Source: Variovorax sp037204085
GTDB taxonomy: Bacteria; Pseudomonadota; Gammaproteobacteria; Burkholderiales; Burkholderiaceae_C
DNA length: 64,000 nt
Direction of reading: 5' to 3'
NCBI RefSeq assembly: GCF_037204085.1
Contig: NZ_JBBCBW010000002.1
Span: 310,001-374,000, forward strand
Below are positions 6,834 through 14,379 of this stretch, piece by piece; within the stretch, counting starts at the first letter, position 1; each line of letters begins with the position of its first letter. The notes below the pieces were generated by a model that had not been told where the DNA came from, ran no database searches, and was given only the letters and a program-made list of their open reading frames with translations. A program made the translations under genes and the position numbers.

Positions 6834-9800
6834 ATGAAGCGGATGCTGATCAATGCCACGCAGGCCGAAGAACGCCGCCTGGCCATCGTCGACGGGCAAA
6901 AGCTCCTCGACTACGAAATCGAGATCGAAGGGCGCGAACAGCGCAAGGGCAACATCTACAAGGCTGTTGTCACGCGCGTCGAGCCCTCGCTCGAAGCCTG
7001 TTTCGTCGACTACGGCGAAGACCGCCACGGCTTCCTGCCGTTCAAGGAAATCTCCAAGCAATACTTCGCCGAAGGCGTTTCCGCCAACCAGGCGCGCATC
7101 CAGGACGTCATCAAGGAAGGCCAGGAACTGGTCGTCCAGGTCGAAAAGGAAGAACGCGGCAACAAGGGCGCGGCCCTCACCACCTTCATCTCGCTGGCCG
7201 GCCGCTATGTGGTGCTGATGCCCAACAACCCGCGCGGCGGCGGCGTGAGCCGGCGCATCGAGGGCGACGACCGCGCCGAACTCAAGGAGGCGATGGACCA
7301 GCTCGAATACCCGAAGGGCATGAGCATCATCGCGCGCACCGCCGGCATCGGCCGCTCGGCGCCCGAACTCCAGTGGGACCTGAACTACCTGCTCAAGCTC
7401 TGGACCGCCATCGATGGCGCGGCCAAGGGCGGCAAGGGCGCCTTCCTGATCTATCAGGAATCCTCGCTCGTCATCCGCGCCATCCGTGACTATTTCAATC
7501 ACGACATCGGCGACATCCTGATCGACACCGACGACATCTACGACCAGGCGCAGCAGTTCATGGCGCACGTCATGCCCGAGCATGCCGCCCGCGTGAAGCG
7601 CTACCGCGACGACGCGGCGCTGTTCAGCCGCTTCCAGATCGAGCATCAGATCGAATCGGCCTACGCCCGCACTGTGCAGTTGCCCTCGGGCGGTGCCATC
7701 GTGATCGACCACACCGAGGCGCTGGTCTCGGTCGACGTGAACTCGGCCCGCGCCATCAAGGGCGGCGACATCGAAGAAACCGCCACCCGCACCAACCTCG
7801 AAGCCGCCGACGAAGTGGCCCGCCAGATGCGCCTGCGCGACCTGGGCGGCCTGATCGTCATCGACTTCATCGACATGGACGAGTCGAAGAACCGCCGCGA
7901 AGTCGAAAGCCGCCTGCGCGACGCGCTGCGGCAAGACCGCGCCCGCGTGCAGTTCGGCTCGATCAGCAAGTTCGGCCTGATGGAAATGAGCCGCCAGCGC
8001 CTGAAGCCGGCGCTCAGCGAAGGCTCGTCGATCCCCTGCCCCCGCTGCGGCGGCTCGGGCCACATCCGCGACACCGAATCGAGCGCGCTGCAGATCCTGC
8101 GCGTCATCCAGGAAGAGTGCCTGAAGGACAACACGGCCGCGGTGCACGTGCAAGTGCCGGTCGAAGTGGCATCGTTCCTGCTGAACGAAAAGCGCCCTGA
8201 AATCGCCAAGATCGAGCTCAAGCAGCGCGTCACCGTGCTGATGGTGCCCAACAAGACGCTCGAAACGCCGAACTACAAGCTCGAACGCCTGAAGCACGAC
8301 GATCCGCGCCTCGACCACATCGAAGCCAGCTACAAGATGGCCGACGAGATCGAAGACCCGACGGCCGTCACGCGCCGTTCGCAGGAACCCACCAACAAGC
8401 AGACGCCGGTCATCAAGGGCGTGCTGCCCGACGCACCGGCGCCCGTGGTGCCGCCCAAGCCTGAAGCCGTGCGCACGCCCGCCGTTGCCCCGGCGCCGGT
8501 CGCGCCGCCCGTGGCAAGCGCACCCGCGCCGGCTGAAATGGGCTTCTTCGCCCGCATCAAGAGCTGGTTCGGCGGCACGCCGGCACCGGCGCCCGCTCCG
8601 GCCGTGATTCCCGTCGAAGCGCCGAAGCCCGCACGCCGTGATGGCGGCCGCTCCGGCCGTGACGGCGAAGCACGCGGCGCCCGCGACGGCGAGCAGCGCC
8701 GTGGTGGCCGCGGCGGCGAAGGCCGCAGCGAAAACGGTGGCCGTTCCGGCGGCCGCGACGGCGAACGCCGCGGCGGTCGCGGCGGCGAGCGCCGTGGGGA
8801 AGGACGCGAAGGCCGCGAAGGCCGCAGCGGCGAACTGCGCAACGAAGCCGCGCTGCCACGCGAGCAACGCGAACCGCGTGAACAGCGCGAGCCCCGCGAA
8901 CAACGCGAACCCCGTGAAGCACGCGGTCCGCGCGAAAGCGAACAACGCCGTGGTGGCCGCGGCGAGCGCCGCGAAGGCGAAGGCCGCGAAGCACGGCCCG
9001 CATCGGCCGAGCTGATCGACGGCAACCTCGAAGCGCAGCAACTCGCGCCCGCCGGCGACGAAGGCAATGCCCCGGCAGAGCGCGCGCCCCGCGCCCGCGG
9101 CGAACGCCGTGAACGTGGCGGTGAGCGCGGCGAACGTGCGGACCGTGGCGAACGCGGTGAACGCAACGAACAGCGCAATGGCACCGACGCACCGCGCGAA
9201 GCGTCCAGCGACGACAACAACGTCGCTTCGCAGGACGGCTCGCAAGCCGAGCGCGCACCGCGCAACGGCCGTGAAGAGCGCGGCCAGCGTGGCGAGCGCA
9301 ACGACGGCCGCCGCGAACGCCGCGGCGAAGGCCAGCCGCGTTTCGCCAACGGCGACGCACAGGCACCTGCCGACGAGGCAACTGCCGTCGCTCCAGGCGC
9401 TGAAGGCGAAACCGATGCCAACAACGATCAGGCACCGCGCCGTGAAGGCGAGGAGCGCCGCGGCCGTTCGCGCGACCGTTATGGCCGCGACCGCCGCGAA
9501 CGCGGCCCGCGCGACGAAAGCGAAGCCAACGTGGCCGGCGCATCGACCGACAACGCCATGGCCGAGCCGACCGAAGCCCGCGCCGCAGTGCCCGAAGAAG
9601 AATCGCGTGCAACCGCCGCATCGCGGAGCTACTTCGACCGCCCCGCAACGGCGCCTGCGCCGGTTGCAGCTCCGGTGGCACCTGTGCAAGCCGTTGCGCC
9701 TGCAGAAGCTGTTGCACCAGTCGCAACCTTCGCTCCTGCTCCCGTGGTGGCACCGATTGCCGTCGAGAAGAGCAGCAGCAAGCCCGCCACCAACGGCCGT

Positions 9801-10079
9801 GCCTTGCCGAAGGTTCAGCCCTTCGAACTGCCGTTGAACGAACTCGCGCAAATCGCCGAGCGTTCGGGTCTGCAGTGGGTCAACTCCGATGCAGAACGCA
9901 TTGCACAGGCCCGCGCAGCCATCGCGGCCGAGCCGAAGCCGGTGCATGTGCCGCGCGAACGCCCGCCTGCAATCACGCTCGACGAAGGTCCGCTGGTGCT
10001 GGTCGAAACCCGCCGGGAACTCAGCGCAATGACGCTGCCTTTCGAGAAGGCATCGACCGACGCGCAAGGCGTGAACTGA
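6834..10079 (+). CDS. rne: Ribonuclease E
   Basis: A 1081-residue endoribonuclease, the scaffold of the RNA degradosome. The N-terminal half has the S1 domain (about residues 35-120) and the DNase I-like catalytic core. The Mg2+ ligands are D301 (SVDVNSA) and D344 (VIDFIDM), matching E. coli D303 and D346. The Zn-link CPRC is at C402/C405. From about residue 600 the protein becomes Arg/Gly/Glu/Ala-rich and presumably disordered, including tandem REPREQ-like units. The last 90 residues (LPLNELAQIAERSGL, DEGPLVLVETRREL) look like the conserved C-terminal motif of betaproteobacterial RNase E. Start ATG 6834 gives MKRMLINATQ, with a good AAGGA site. It is monocistronic, followed directly by a hairpin terminator. 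Confidence 0.97.
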   Translation: MKRMLINATQAEERRLAIVDGQKLLDYEIEIEGREQRKGNIYKAVVTRVEPSLEACFVDYGEDRHGFLPFKEISKQYFAEGVSANQARIQDVIKEGQELVVQVEKEERGNKGAALTTFISLAGRYVVLMPNNPRGGGVSRRIEGDDRAELKEAMDQLEYPKGMSIIARTAGIGRSAPELQWDLNYLLKLWTAIDGAAKGGKGAFLIYQESSLVIRAIRDYFNHDIGDILIDTDDIYDQAQQFMAHVMPEHAARVKRYRDDAALFSRFQIEHQIESAYARTVQLPSGGAIVIDHTEALVSVDVNSARAIKGGDIEETATRTNLEAADEVARQMRLRDLGGLIVIDFIDMDESKNRREVESRLRDALRQDRARVQFGSISKFGLMEMSRQRLKPALSEGSSIPCPRCGGSGHIRDTESSALQILRVIQEECLKDNTAAVHVQVPVEVASFLLNEKRPEIAKIELKQRVTVLMVPNKTLETPNYKLERLKHDDPRLDHIEASYKMADEIEDPTAVTRRSQEPTNKQTPVIKGVLPDAPAPVVPPKPEAVRTPAVAPAPVAPPVASAPAPAEMGFFARIKSWFGGTPAPAPAPAVIPVEAPKPARRDGGRSGRDGEARGARDGEQRRGGRGGEGRSENGGRSGGRDGERRGGRGGERRGEGREGREGRSGELRNEAALPREQREPREQREPREQREPREARGPRESEQRRGGRGERREGEGREARPASAELIDGNLEAQQLAPAGDEGNAPAERAPRARGERRERGGERGERADRGERGERNEQRNGTDAPREASSDDNNVASQDGSQAERAPRNGREERGQRGERNDGRRERRGEGQPRFANGDAQAPADEATAVAPGAEGETDANNDQAPRREGEERRGRSRDRYGRDRRERGPRDESEANVAGASTDNAMAEPTEARAAVPEEESRATAASRSYFDRPATAPAPVAAPVAPVQAVAPAEAVAPVATFAPAPVVAPIAVEKSSSKPATNGRALPKVQPFELPLNELAQIAERSGLQWVNSDAERIAQARAAIAAEPKPVHVPRERPPAITLDEGPLVLVETRRELSAMTLPFEKASTDAQGVN

Positions 10080-10109
10080 AGACGCTCAGGCCCTCGGGCC
10101 TGAACCCAT

Positions 10110-10142
10110 AAAAAACGGCGCCAATTGGCGCCGTTTTTTTTA
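10110..10142. terminator. Bidirectional intrinsic terminator between rne and hemY
   Basis: ACGGCGCC and GGCGCCGT form a perfect 8-bp GC-rich stem around AATT. A run of As precedes and eight Ts follow, so the structure can end transcription of rne (plus) and of the hemC-D-X-Y operon (minus). Confidence 0.9.
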
Positions 10143-10203
10143 TTGGGGAACGATGAGATGCCTGCCGGCAACAACAACGCTCAGCAAGGTCGCGCCCGAA
10201 TGC

Positions 10204-11487
10204 TCAGGCCTTCTCCGCCTGGGCCGCGCGCTTCCACGCTGCAGCGGCCTGTTCCGCGTCTCCGCGCGCCTCGGCCAACTCGGCCAGCGCGAGCCATGCG
10301 CGGCGATAAAGGTCCGTGTCCTGCAAGCCCATGCCGGCCTGCATGAGCAGCTGCTGGGCCTTGCCCCACAGCTGCCGCTTCATGCACGCCATGCCGGCCA
10401 GGTACTGCAGATTGGGGTCGCTCGGGTTGTTGCGTTGCGCCGTCTCGATGCGGGCGAGCCAATCGGCGTCCACCGAATCGAGCCCCGCCTCGAGCGCGCG
10501 CGCCAACCTGACGCGCAACGCATCGCCGAGGCCGCGCGGCTGCGACACCATGCGCTCCCAGGCCGGCAGCAGCCAGCCGCGCGCCAGCGCCAGGTCGCCG
10601 CGCAAGGCAACCATCCGTTGGGCGGCATGAATCGCCACTTCGGGCATTTCGCGCTCGGCGGCGTCGAGCTCGCCCCAGGCGCGGAGCAATTGCGCCGGGT
10701 CGTGCGCGCCGCCCAGCAGTTCGGTGGCCAGGCCGCGCACGATGCTCTGCGCCGCCGCGTCGGAAAATGCGCGGTGCTTGGCGAGCAGGCGCGCGGTTTC
10801 CAGCGCTTCCAAAGTGCGCCGGTCCTGGCGGGTCGCTTTCAGGCGAATGCGCAGCGCAAGCGTTCGCCGCTGCACGCCTTGCGGAAGCTCTTCGAGCCGG
10901 GCCAGTGCGCCCGCTGGATCGTGGTCTTCGAGCGCCCAGCGAGCGGCACGCAGCTGCACGCCCTCGCGCGTCTCGGGGCTTGCCAGTACCGTCCGGTCGA
11001 CGCTTTCATTGAGGGCTTGCTGCAGATGGGCATCGCGCGCCGGCCGGTCTTGCAACGCCTGTGCGCTCTCGGCGGCCAGCAAATGCGAGATCACGCGGAC
11101 CTGCTGCGCCTGCGGCAGGCTGGCGCCCAGGGCAGCCAGCGTTTTCTCTTGCACCAGCGCGGCCTGCGCAGCCTTGCGCGCGCGAGAGAAGCGGCCTGAG
11201 AGCAGCTGCACCATGGCGTCGAGCAAGGCCGAATGCAGCGTGCGTTCCTTCTGCTGCAGCCGCCACTGGCGTGCCTGGGTCGGAAGAGAGAACAGCGCCG
11301 CCAGGCCACGCAGCGCAAGGTGCAGCAATGCGAAGGCGCCCAGCAGGATCACCAGCACCAGGTTCAGCGAAAGGTCAACGCGCCACGGCGGCCAGAACAC
11401 GGTGATCGTGCCCTGGTTGTTGCCGGCGAACAGCGCCACCGCCGCGGCGATGGCGAACAGCGCGAGAAGCCACAGTGCCGCCCGCAT
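10204..11487 (-). CDS. hemY: HemY-like inner-membrane TPR protein
   Basis: A 427-residue protein starting at ATG 11487, two bases after the hemX stop. Two N-terminal transmembrane helices (LWLLALFAIAAAVALFAG and LNLVLVILLGAFALL, with the TITVFWPPWRVDLS loop between) are the HemY_N domain. The rest is helical, TPR-like. This is the proteobacterial HemY of the hemCDXY operon, not the Gram-positive protoporphyrinogen oxidase of the same name. Its function in haem synthesis is poorly defined. The frame is open well upstream into hemX, but those codons are a shadow. The gene ends 62 bases from the shared terminator. Confidence 0.9.
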   Translation of the reverse strand: MRAALWLLALFAIAAAVALFAGNNQGTITVFWPPWRVDLSLNLVLVILLGAFALLHLALRGLAALFSLPTQARQWRLQQKERTLHSALLDAMVQLLSGRFSRARKAAQAALVQEKTLAALGASLPQAQQVRVISHLLAAESAQALQDRPARDAHLQQALNESVDRTVLASPETREGVQLRAARWALEDHDPAGALARLEELPQGVQRRTLALRIRLKATRQDRRTLEALETARLLAKHRAFSDAAAQSIVRGLATELLGGAHDPAQLLRAWGELDAAEREMPEVAIHAAQRMVALRGDLALARGWLLPAWERMVSQPRGLGDALRVRLARALEAGLDSVDADWLARIETAQRNNPSDPNLQYLAGMACMKRQLWGKAQQLLMQAGMGLQDTDLYRRAWLALAELAEARGDAEQAAAAWKRAAQAEKA

Positions 11488-11489
11488 GA

Positions 11490-12584
11490 TCAGCGCCCCG
11501 CCGCTGCCGTCGCCAGCGCGGCCAAGGTGTCGTCGATGCGCGGGGGTTCGGAGGTCTTCACCTGTGCCTGGAGCTGCTGCAGCAGCGTGGCGGCCGCTTG
11601 CGTGCGCCGCGACGCGGGATCGAAATAGCGGTTCAGCGATGCGGACACCGTGGCGAGCTCGCTGCGCGCGGAATCCACCTGCCGGGACAGCAGGGAAAGC
11701 CTTGCGTTGAGCAGCTTGAGCTTGAGGTTCTCGCGCAGGAAGTAGGTCTGGTCGGGCGCCAGCAGCACCGCCTCGGGCCGCTCGATGCGACCGACGCGCA
11801 CCAGCGACCGCAGTTCGGCACGCACGGTCAGCAGCGCCCGCTCCCACCAGGCCGCATCGGCCGGAATGGGCTCTGGCTGCCAGGCGTTGACGCCGGAGCC
11901 GCGCGTGGCCACGGCATTGAGCGGCGGCAGGTCGTCCACGCTGCGCATCAGTTCGTCGAGTTTCTGCAGCGCCTCGCCGCTGTCGGCGCTGGCGCTGCTG
12001 CGCAGGCGGTCGGCGTCGCGCTGCATGGCGCGCTGCAGCGGCGCAAGCCTGGGCTGCGCGGCGCGCGCGATGCGCAGGTCGCCGGACTTGAGCGCTGCCA
12101 GCAAGGGCTCCACGCTGCCAGTGACCTGGGCCTGTTGCAGCGCCAGGCGCACAGCCGACTCGATGTCGACCACCAGGTTCTCGTCGCGCGAACGCGAGAG
12201 GCTTTGCATGAGTTCTTCGAGTTGCGAGCGCTGCAGCGCAACTTCGGCCACACGGGTCTCGGTAAGGGCGGCGCGCGCGGCGGTGTCGCGCACGGTGTCC
12301 ATGGCCTGCCGCGCGAGCGTGCGCGCCTCGAGCGACTGGGCCTGCGCATCCGCGCTCTGGCGCGCGAGCTGCTCCTGCATGCCGCTCACCTTCTGCCAAA
12401 GCGCAATTGCAATGGCCAGGGCCGCGAGCGACACGACGGCCAGCAGGCCAAAGCCGATACGGGAAAGCGTTGTTGCGGCGGCCGCCAGCGCCTCTGGCGA
12501 CTGCGGCGGCGCCACGAGCGTTGCGGGCACCGGCGCGGCGGCAGTTGGGGGGGAGAAGTCGTCGGACGGAGACGCGGCACTCAT
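11490..12584 (-). CDS. hemX: HemX-like uroporphyrinogen-III C-methyltransferase-family membrane protein
   Basis: A 364-residue protein with a Pro/Ala-rich cytoplasmic N-terminus, one transmembrane helix (IGFGLLAVVSLAALAIAIALW, about residues 43-63) and a long helical, coiled-coil-like periplasmic part. This is the layout of HemX encoded after hemD in proteobacteria. Despite the database name, no SAM-binding methyltransferase motif is visible. ATG 12584 overlaps the hemD stop by four bases (ATGA), so hemD and hemX are translationally coupled. It is probably a membrane scaffold for the tetrapyrrole enzymes; that is inference. Confidence 0.88.
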   Translation of the reverse strand: MSAASPSDDFSPPTAAAPVPATLVAPPQSPEALAAAATTLSRIGFGLLAVVSLAALAIAIALWQKVSGMQEQLARQSADAQAQSLEARTLARQAMDTVRDTAARAALTETRVAEVALQRSQLEELMQSLSRSRDENLVVDIESAVRLALQQAQVTGSVEPLLAALKSGDLRIARAAQPRLAPLQRAMQRDADRLRSSASADSGEALQKLDELMRSVDDLPPLNAVATRGSGVNAWQPEPIPADAAWWERALLTVRAELRSLVRVGRIERPEAVLLAPDQTYFLRENLKLKLLNARLSLLSRQVDSARSELATVSASLNRYFDPASRRTQAAATLLQQLQAQVKTSEPPRIDDTLAALATAAAGR

Positions 12585-13354
12585 GAGAAGGATTCTATCG
12601 ACGCGATCAACGCCTCACGCTGGGGGCTGCACACGCGCACCGTTCCGAATCCCGCGGCGCGCGCGGCTTCGCCGATGCGTGCGTGAGTGGCCACCGCGCT
12701 GGCTGCCTGCCAGCCGGTTGCGGGCATCGCCAGCCGCAAATTGGAGATCGCCTCCGAGCTGCTGAACAGCCAGACCGCGCGCCCTTCTGCACCGTCGAGT
12801 GCGAGCGCGCGCTCCTCGTCGCCAAAGGAGGGCGGCAGGCGGCGGTAGGCGACCACCGTGTCGCGCAATCCATGCGCGGCATCGATTTCATTGGCGAGCC
12901 AGTCGCGGCCCTTGGGGCTGCCCGCCGCGTCTCCGCCGCGCACGATCAGCACCCGCACGCCCGCCGAAACTTGGCCTTTCACGCGCTCCCACAAGGCTTC
13001 GGAGTCGAAGTTCGACGCATCGGGCGGCGGTGCGTCGATGGCTTCGTCGGGCACGCCGGCGCGCCGAAGTGCGCGCGCCGTGCCGGGGCCGGTGGCCCAG
13101 AAGCGCGGACCCGCCGCAACGGCATTCTTCTCGGCATGGAAAAAGAAGTGCTCGACTGCAGCCGCGCTCACGAACATCAGCGCGGCGTAGTCCGAAATGC
13201 GGCGCCATGCGGCCCGCAGGGGCTCAGCGTCGGCGGCCGGTTCGATGACGATCAACGGCAACGCCGCAGCAACCAGCCCTGCGGCGCGAAAGTCGTCCAC
13301 CCACTGCGCGGCTTCGCGCGCCGGCCGCGTGACGATGACGGGCTTGGCGGCCAT
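12581..13354 (-). CDS. hemD: Uroporphyrinogen-III synthase
   Basis: A 257-residue protein starting MAAKPVIVTRPAREAAQW, the usual HemD N-terminus (VTRP). It closes and inverts ring D of hydroxymethylbilane to give uroporphyrinogen III. The family is poorly conserved, but ALMFVSAAAVEHFF, FWATGPGTARALRRAG, VLIVRGGDAAG and AVWLFSSSEAISNL are all recognisable HemD landmarks. It follows hemC by 17 bases and overlaps hemX by four, so all four genes form one operon. Confidence 0.93.
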   Translation of the reverse strand: MAAKPVIVTRPAREAAQWVDDFRAAGLVAAALPLIVIEPAADAEPLRAAWRRISDYAALMFVSAAAVEHFFFHAEKNAVAAGPRFWATGPGTARALRRAGVPDEAIDAPPPDASNFDSEALWERVKGQVSAGVRVLIVRGGDAAGSPKGRDWLANEIDAAHGLRDTVVAYRRLPPSFGDEERALALDGAEGRAVWLFSSSEAISNLRLAMPATGWQAASAVATHARIGEAARAAGFGTVRVCSPQREALIASIESFS

Positions 13355-13371
13355 CTGTCTTCGGTCTGCGC

Positions 13372-14274
13372 TCAGTGCGCGCCGGCGTTACGCAGCAGAT
13401 CCGCGGCCCGTTCGCCAAGCGCGCCCGCCTGCGCGAAATCGGCCGCTTCGGCCTGGGCGTGAATCCGCACCAGCGCGGCATTGCCTTCCGGATCGCCCCA
13501 AGCGGCATCGATGCGCAGCGTGCCGTCGGCCTGCCAGCGCGCGTGCGCCGCCAGCGGCATCGAGCAGCTGCCGCCCATCGATCGGCTCACCGCGCGCTCG
13601 GCGGCGGTGGCCAGCCAGTCGCTGCGGTACGACAGAGGCGCGAGCAATGCAATCAGGTCGGCGCGGTCGGCCCGCACCTCGATGCCGAGGGCGCCCTGCC
13701 CCGCCGCCGGCAGCATGGTGTCGGGATCGAACGCGACCCGGATGCGCGACTCAAGGCCGAGCCGCTTGAGCCCGGCCGCAGCGAGCACGATGGCGTCGTA
13801 CTGCCCTTCGTCGAGCTTGCGCAGGCGGGTGTCGAGGTTGCCCCGCAGCGGCTCGATGCGCAGGTCGGGCCTCATGGCGCGCAGCAGCACCACGCGACGA
13901 AGGCTGGAGGTACCGACCACCGCGCCCTGCGGCAGCTCTTCCAGCGAGGCGTAGCGGGGCGACACCAGCGCATCGCGCGGGTCTTCGCGCTCAAGCACGC
14001 AGGCCAGCACAAAGCCCTCGGGCAAATCCATCGGCACGTCCTTGAGCGAATGCACCGCGATGTCGGCGCGGCCTTCTTCCAGGGCGAGTTCGAGTTCTTT
14101 CACGAAGAGGCCCTTGCCGCCCACCTTGCTGAGCGACTTGTCGAGGATCTGGTCGCCCCGCGTGGTCATTCCCAGCAGGCTGACCGTGTGGCCTCTTTCT
14201 TGCAGCAGCGCTTGCACGTGTTCGGCTTGCCACAGGGCCAGCCGGCTTTCGCGCGTGGCGATCACGATGTTGCT
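13372..14274 (-). CDS. hemC: Porphobilinogen deaminase (hydroxymethylbilane synthase)
   Basis: About 300 residues. It polymerises four porphobilinogens; the dipyrromethane cofactor is held by the Cys in MGGSCSMPLA (about residue 237). Other family marks are IATRESRLALWQAEHV, KGLFVKELE, HSLKDVP, GTSSLRR and RGNLDTRLRKL. I chose TTG 14274 because GGGAG stands five bases before it and the product then begins like other HemC proteins (SNIVIATRES). An ATG at 14298 is in frame but has no clear ribosome-binding site and would add eight atypical residues. First gene of hemC-D-X-Y; divergent from ppc. Confidence 0.93.
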   Translation of the reverse strand, partial: SNIVIATRESRLALWQAEHVQALLQERGHTVSLLGMTTRGDQILDKSLSKVGGKGLFVKELELALEEGRADIAVHSLKDVPMDLPEGFVLACVLEREDPRDALVSPRYASLEELPQGAVVGTSSLRRVVLLRAMRPDLRIEPLRGNLDTRLRKLDEGQYDAIVLAAAGLKRLGLESRIRVAFDPDTMLPAAGQGALGIEVRADRADLIALLAPLSYRSDWLATAAERAVSRSMGGSCSMPLAAHARWQADGTLRIDAAWGDPEGNAALVRIHAQAEAADFAQAGALGERAADLLRNAGAH

Positions 14275-14314
14275 CAAGATCGCTCCCAAAAAGTACATGT
14301 TTCAGACCGCCGGA

Positions 14315-14324
14315 ATGCTAGCAT
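14315..14324. promoter_or_regulatory. Symmetric extended -10-like palindrome between hemC and ppc
   Basis: ATGCTAGCAT is a perfect 10-bp palindrome in the short hemC/ppc divergent region, so TGCTAGCAT (an extended -10-like form) reads on both strands. No convincing -35 hexamers accompany it. It could serve divergent promoters or bind a dimeric regulator. Confidence 0.3.
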
Positions 14325-14379
14325 GTTGCGCCGCAGCAACGCAGGCGACGTCTCCTTTCTAGTCCAGGAAAAACATCGA

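Noticed and set aside
8800..8960. CRISPR-like array of short repeats
   Set aside because: The repeats are coding units (REPREQ) in frame within rne, without unique spacers of constant length.
6576..10067. 1163-codon open frame antisense to rne
   Set aside because: It mirrors the GC-rich, repetitive rne gene, has low-complexity Ala/Phe/Arg composition and no recognisable domain. rne itself is certain.
10204..12399. Single 731-codon frame spanning hemY and hemX
   Set aside because: The part upstream of ATG 11487 is out of frame with HemX and Arg/Ala-rich. HemY begins with its two membrane helices at 11487.
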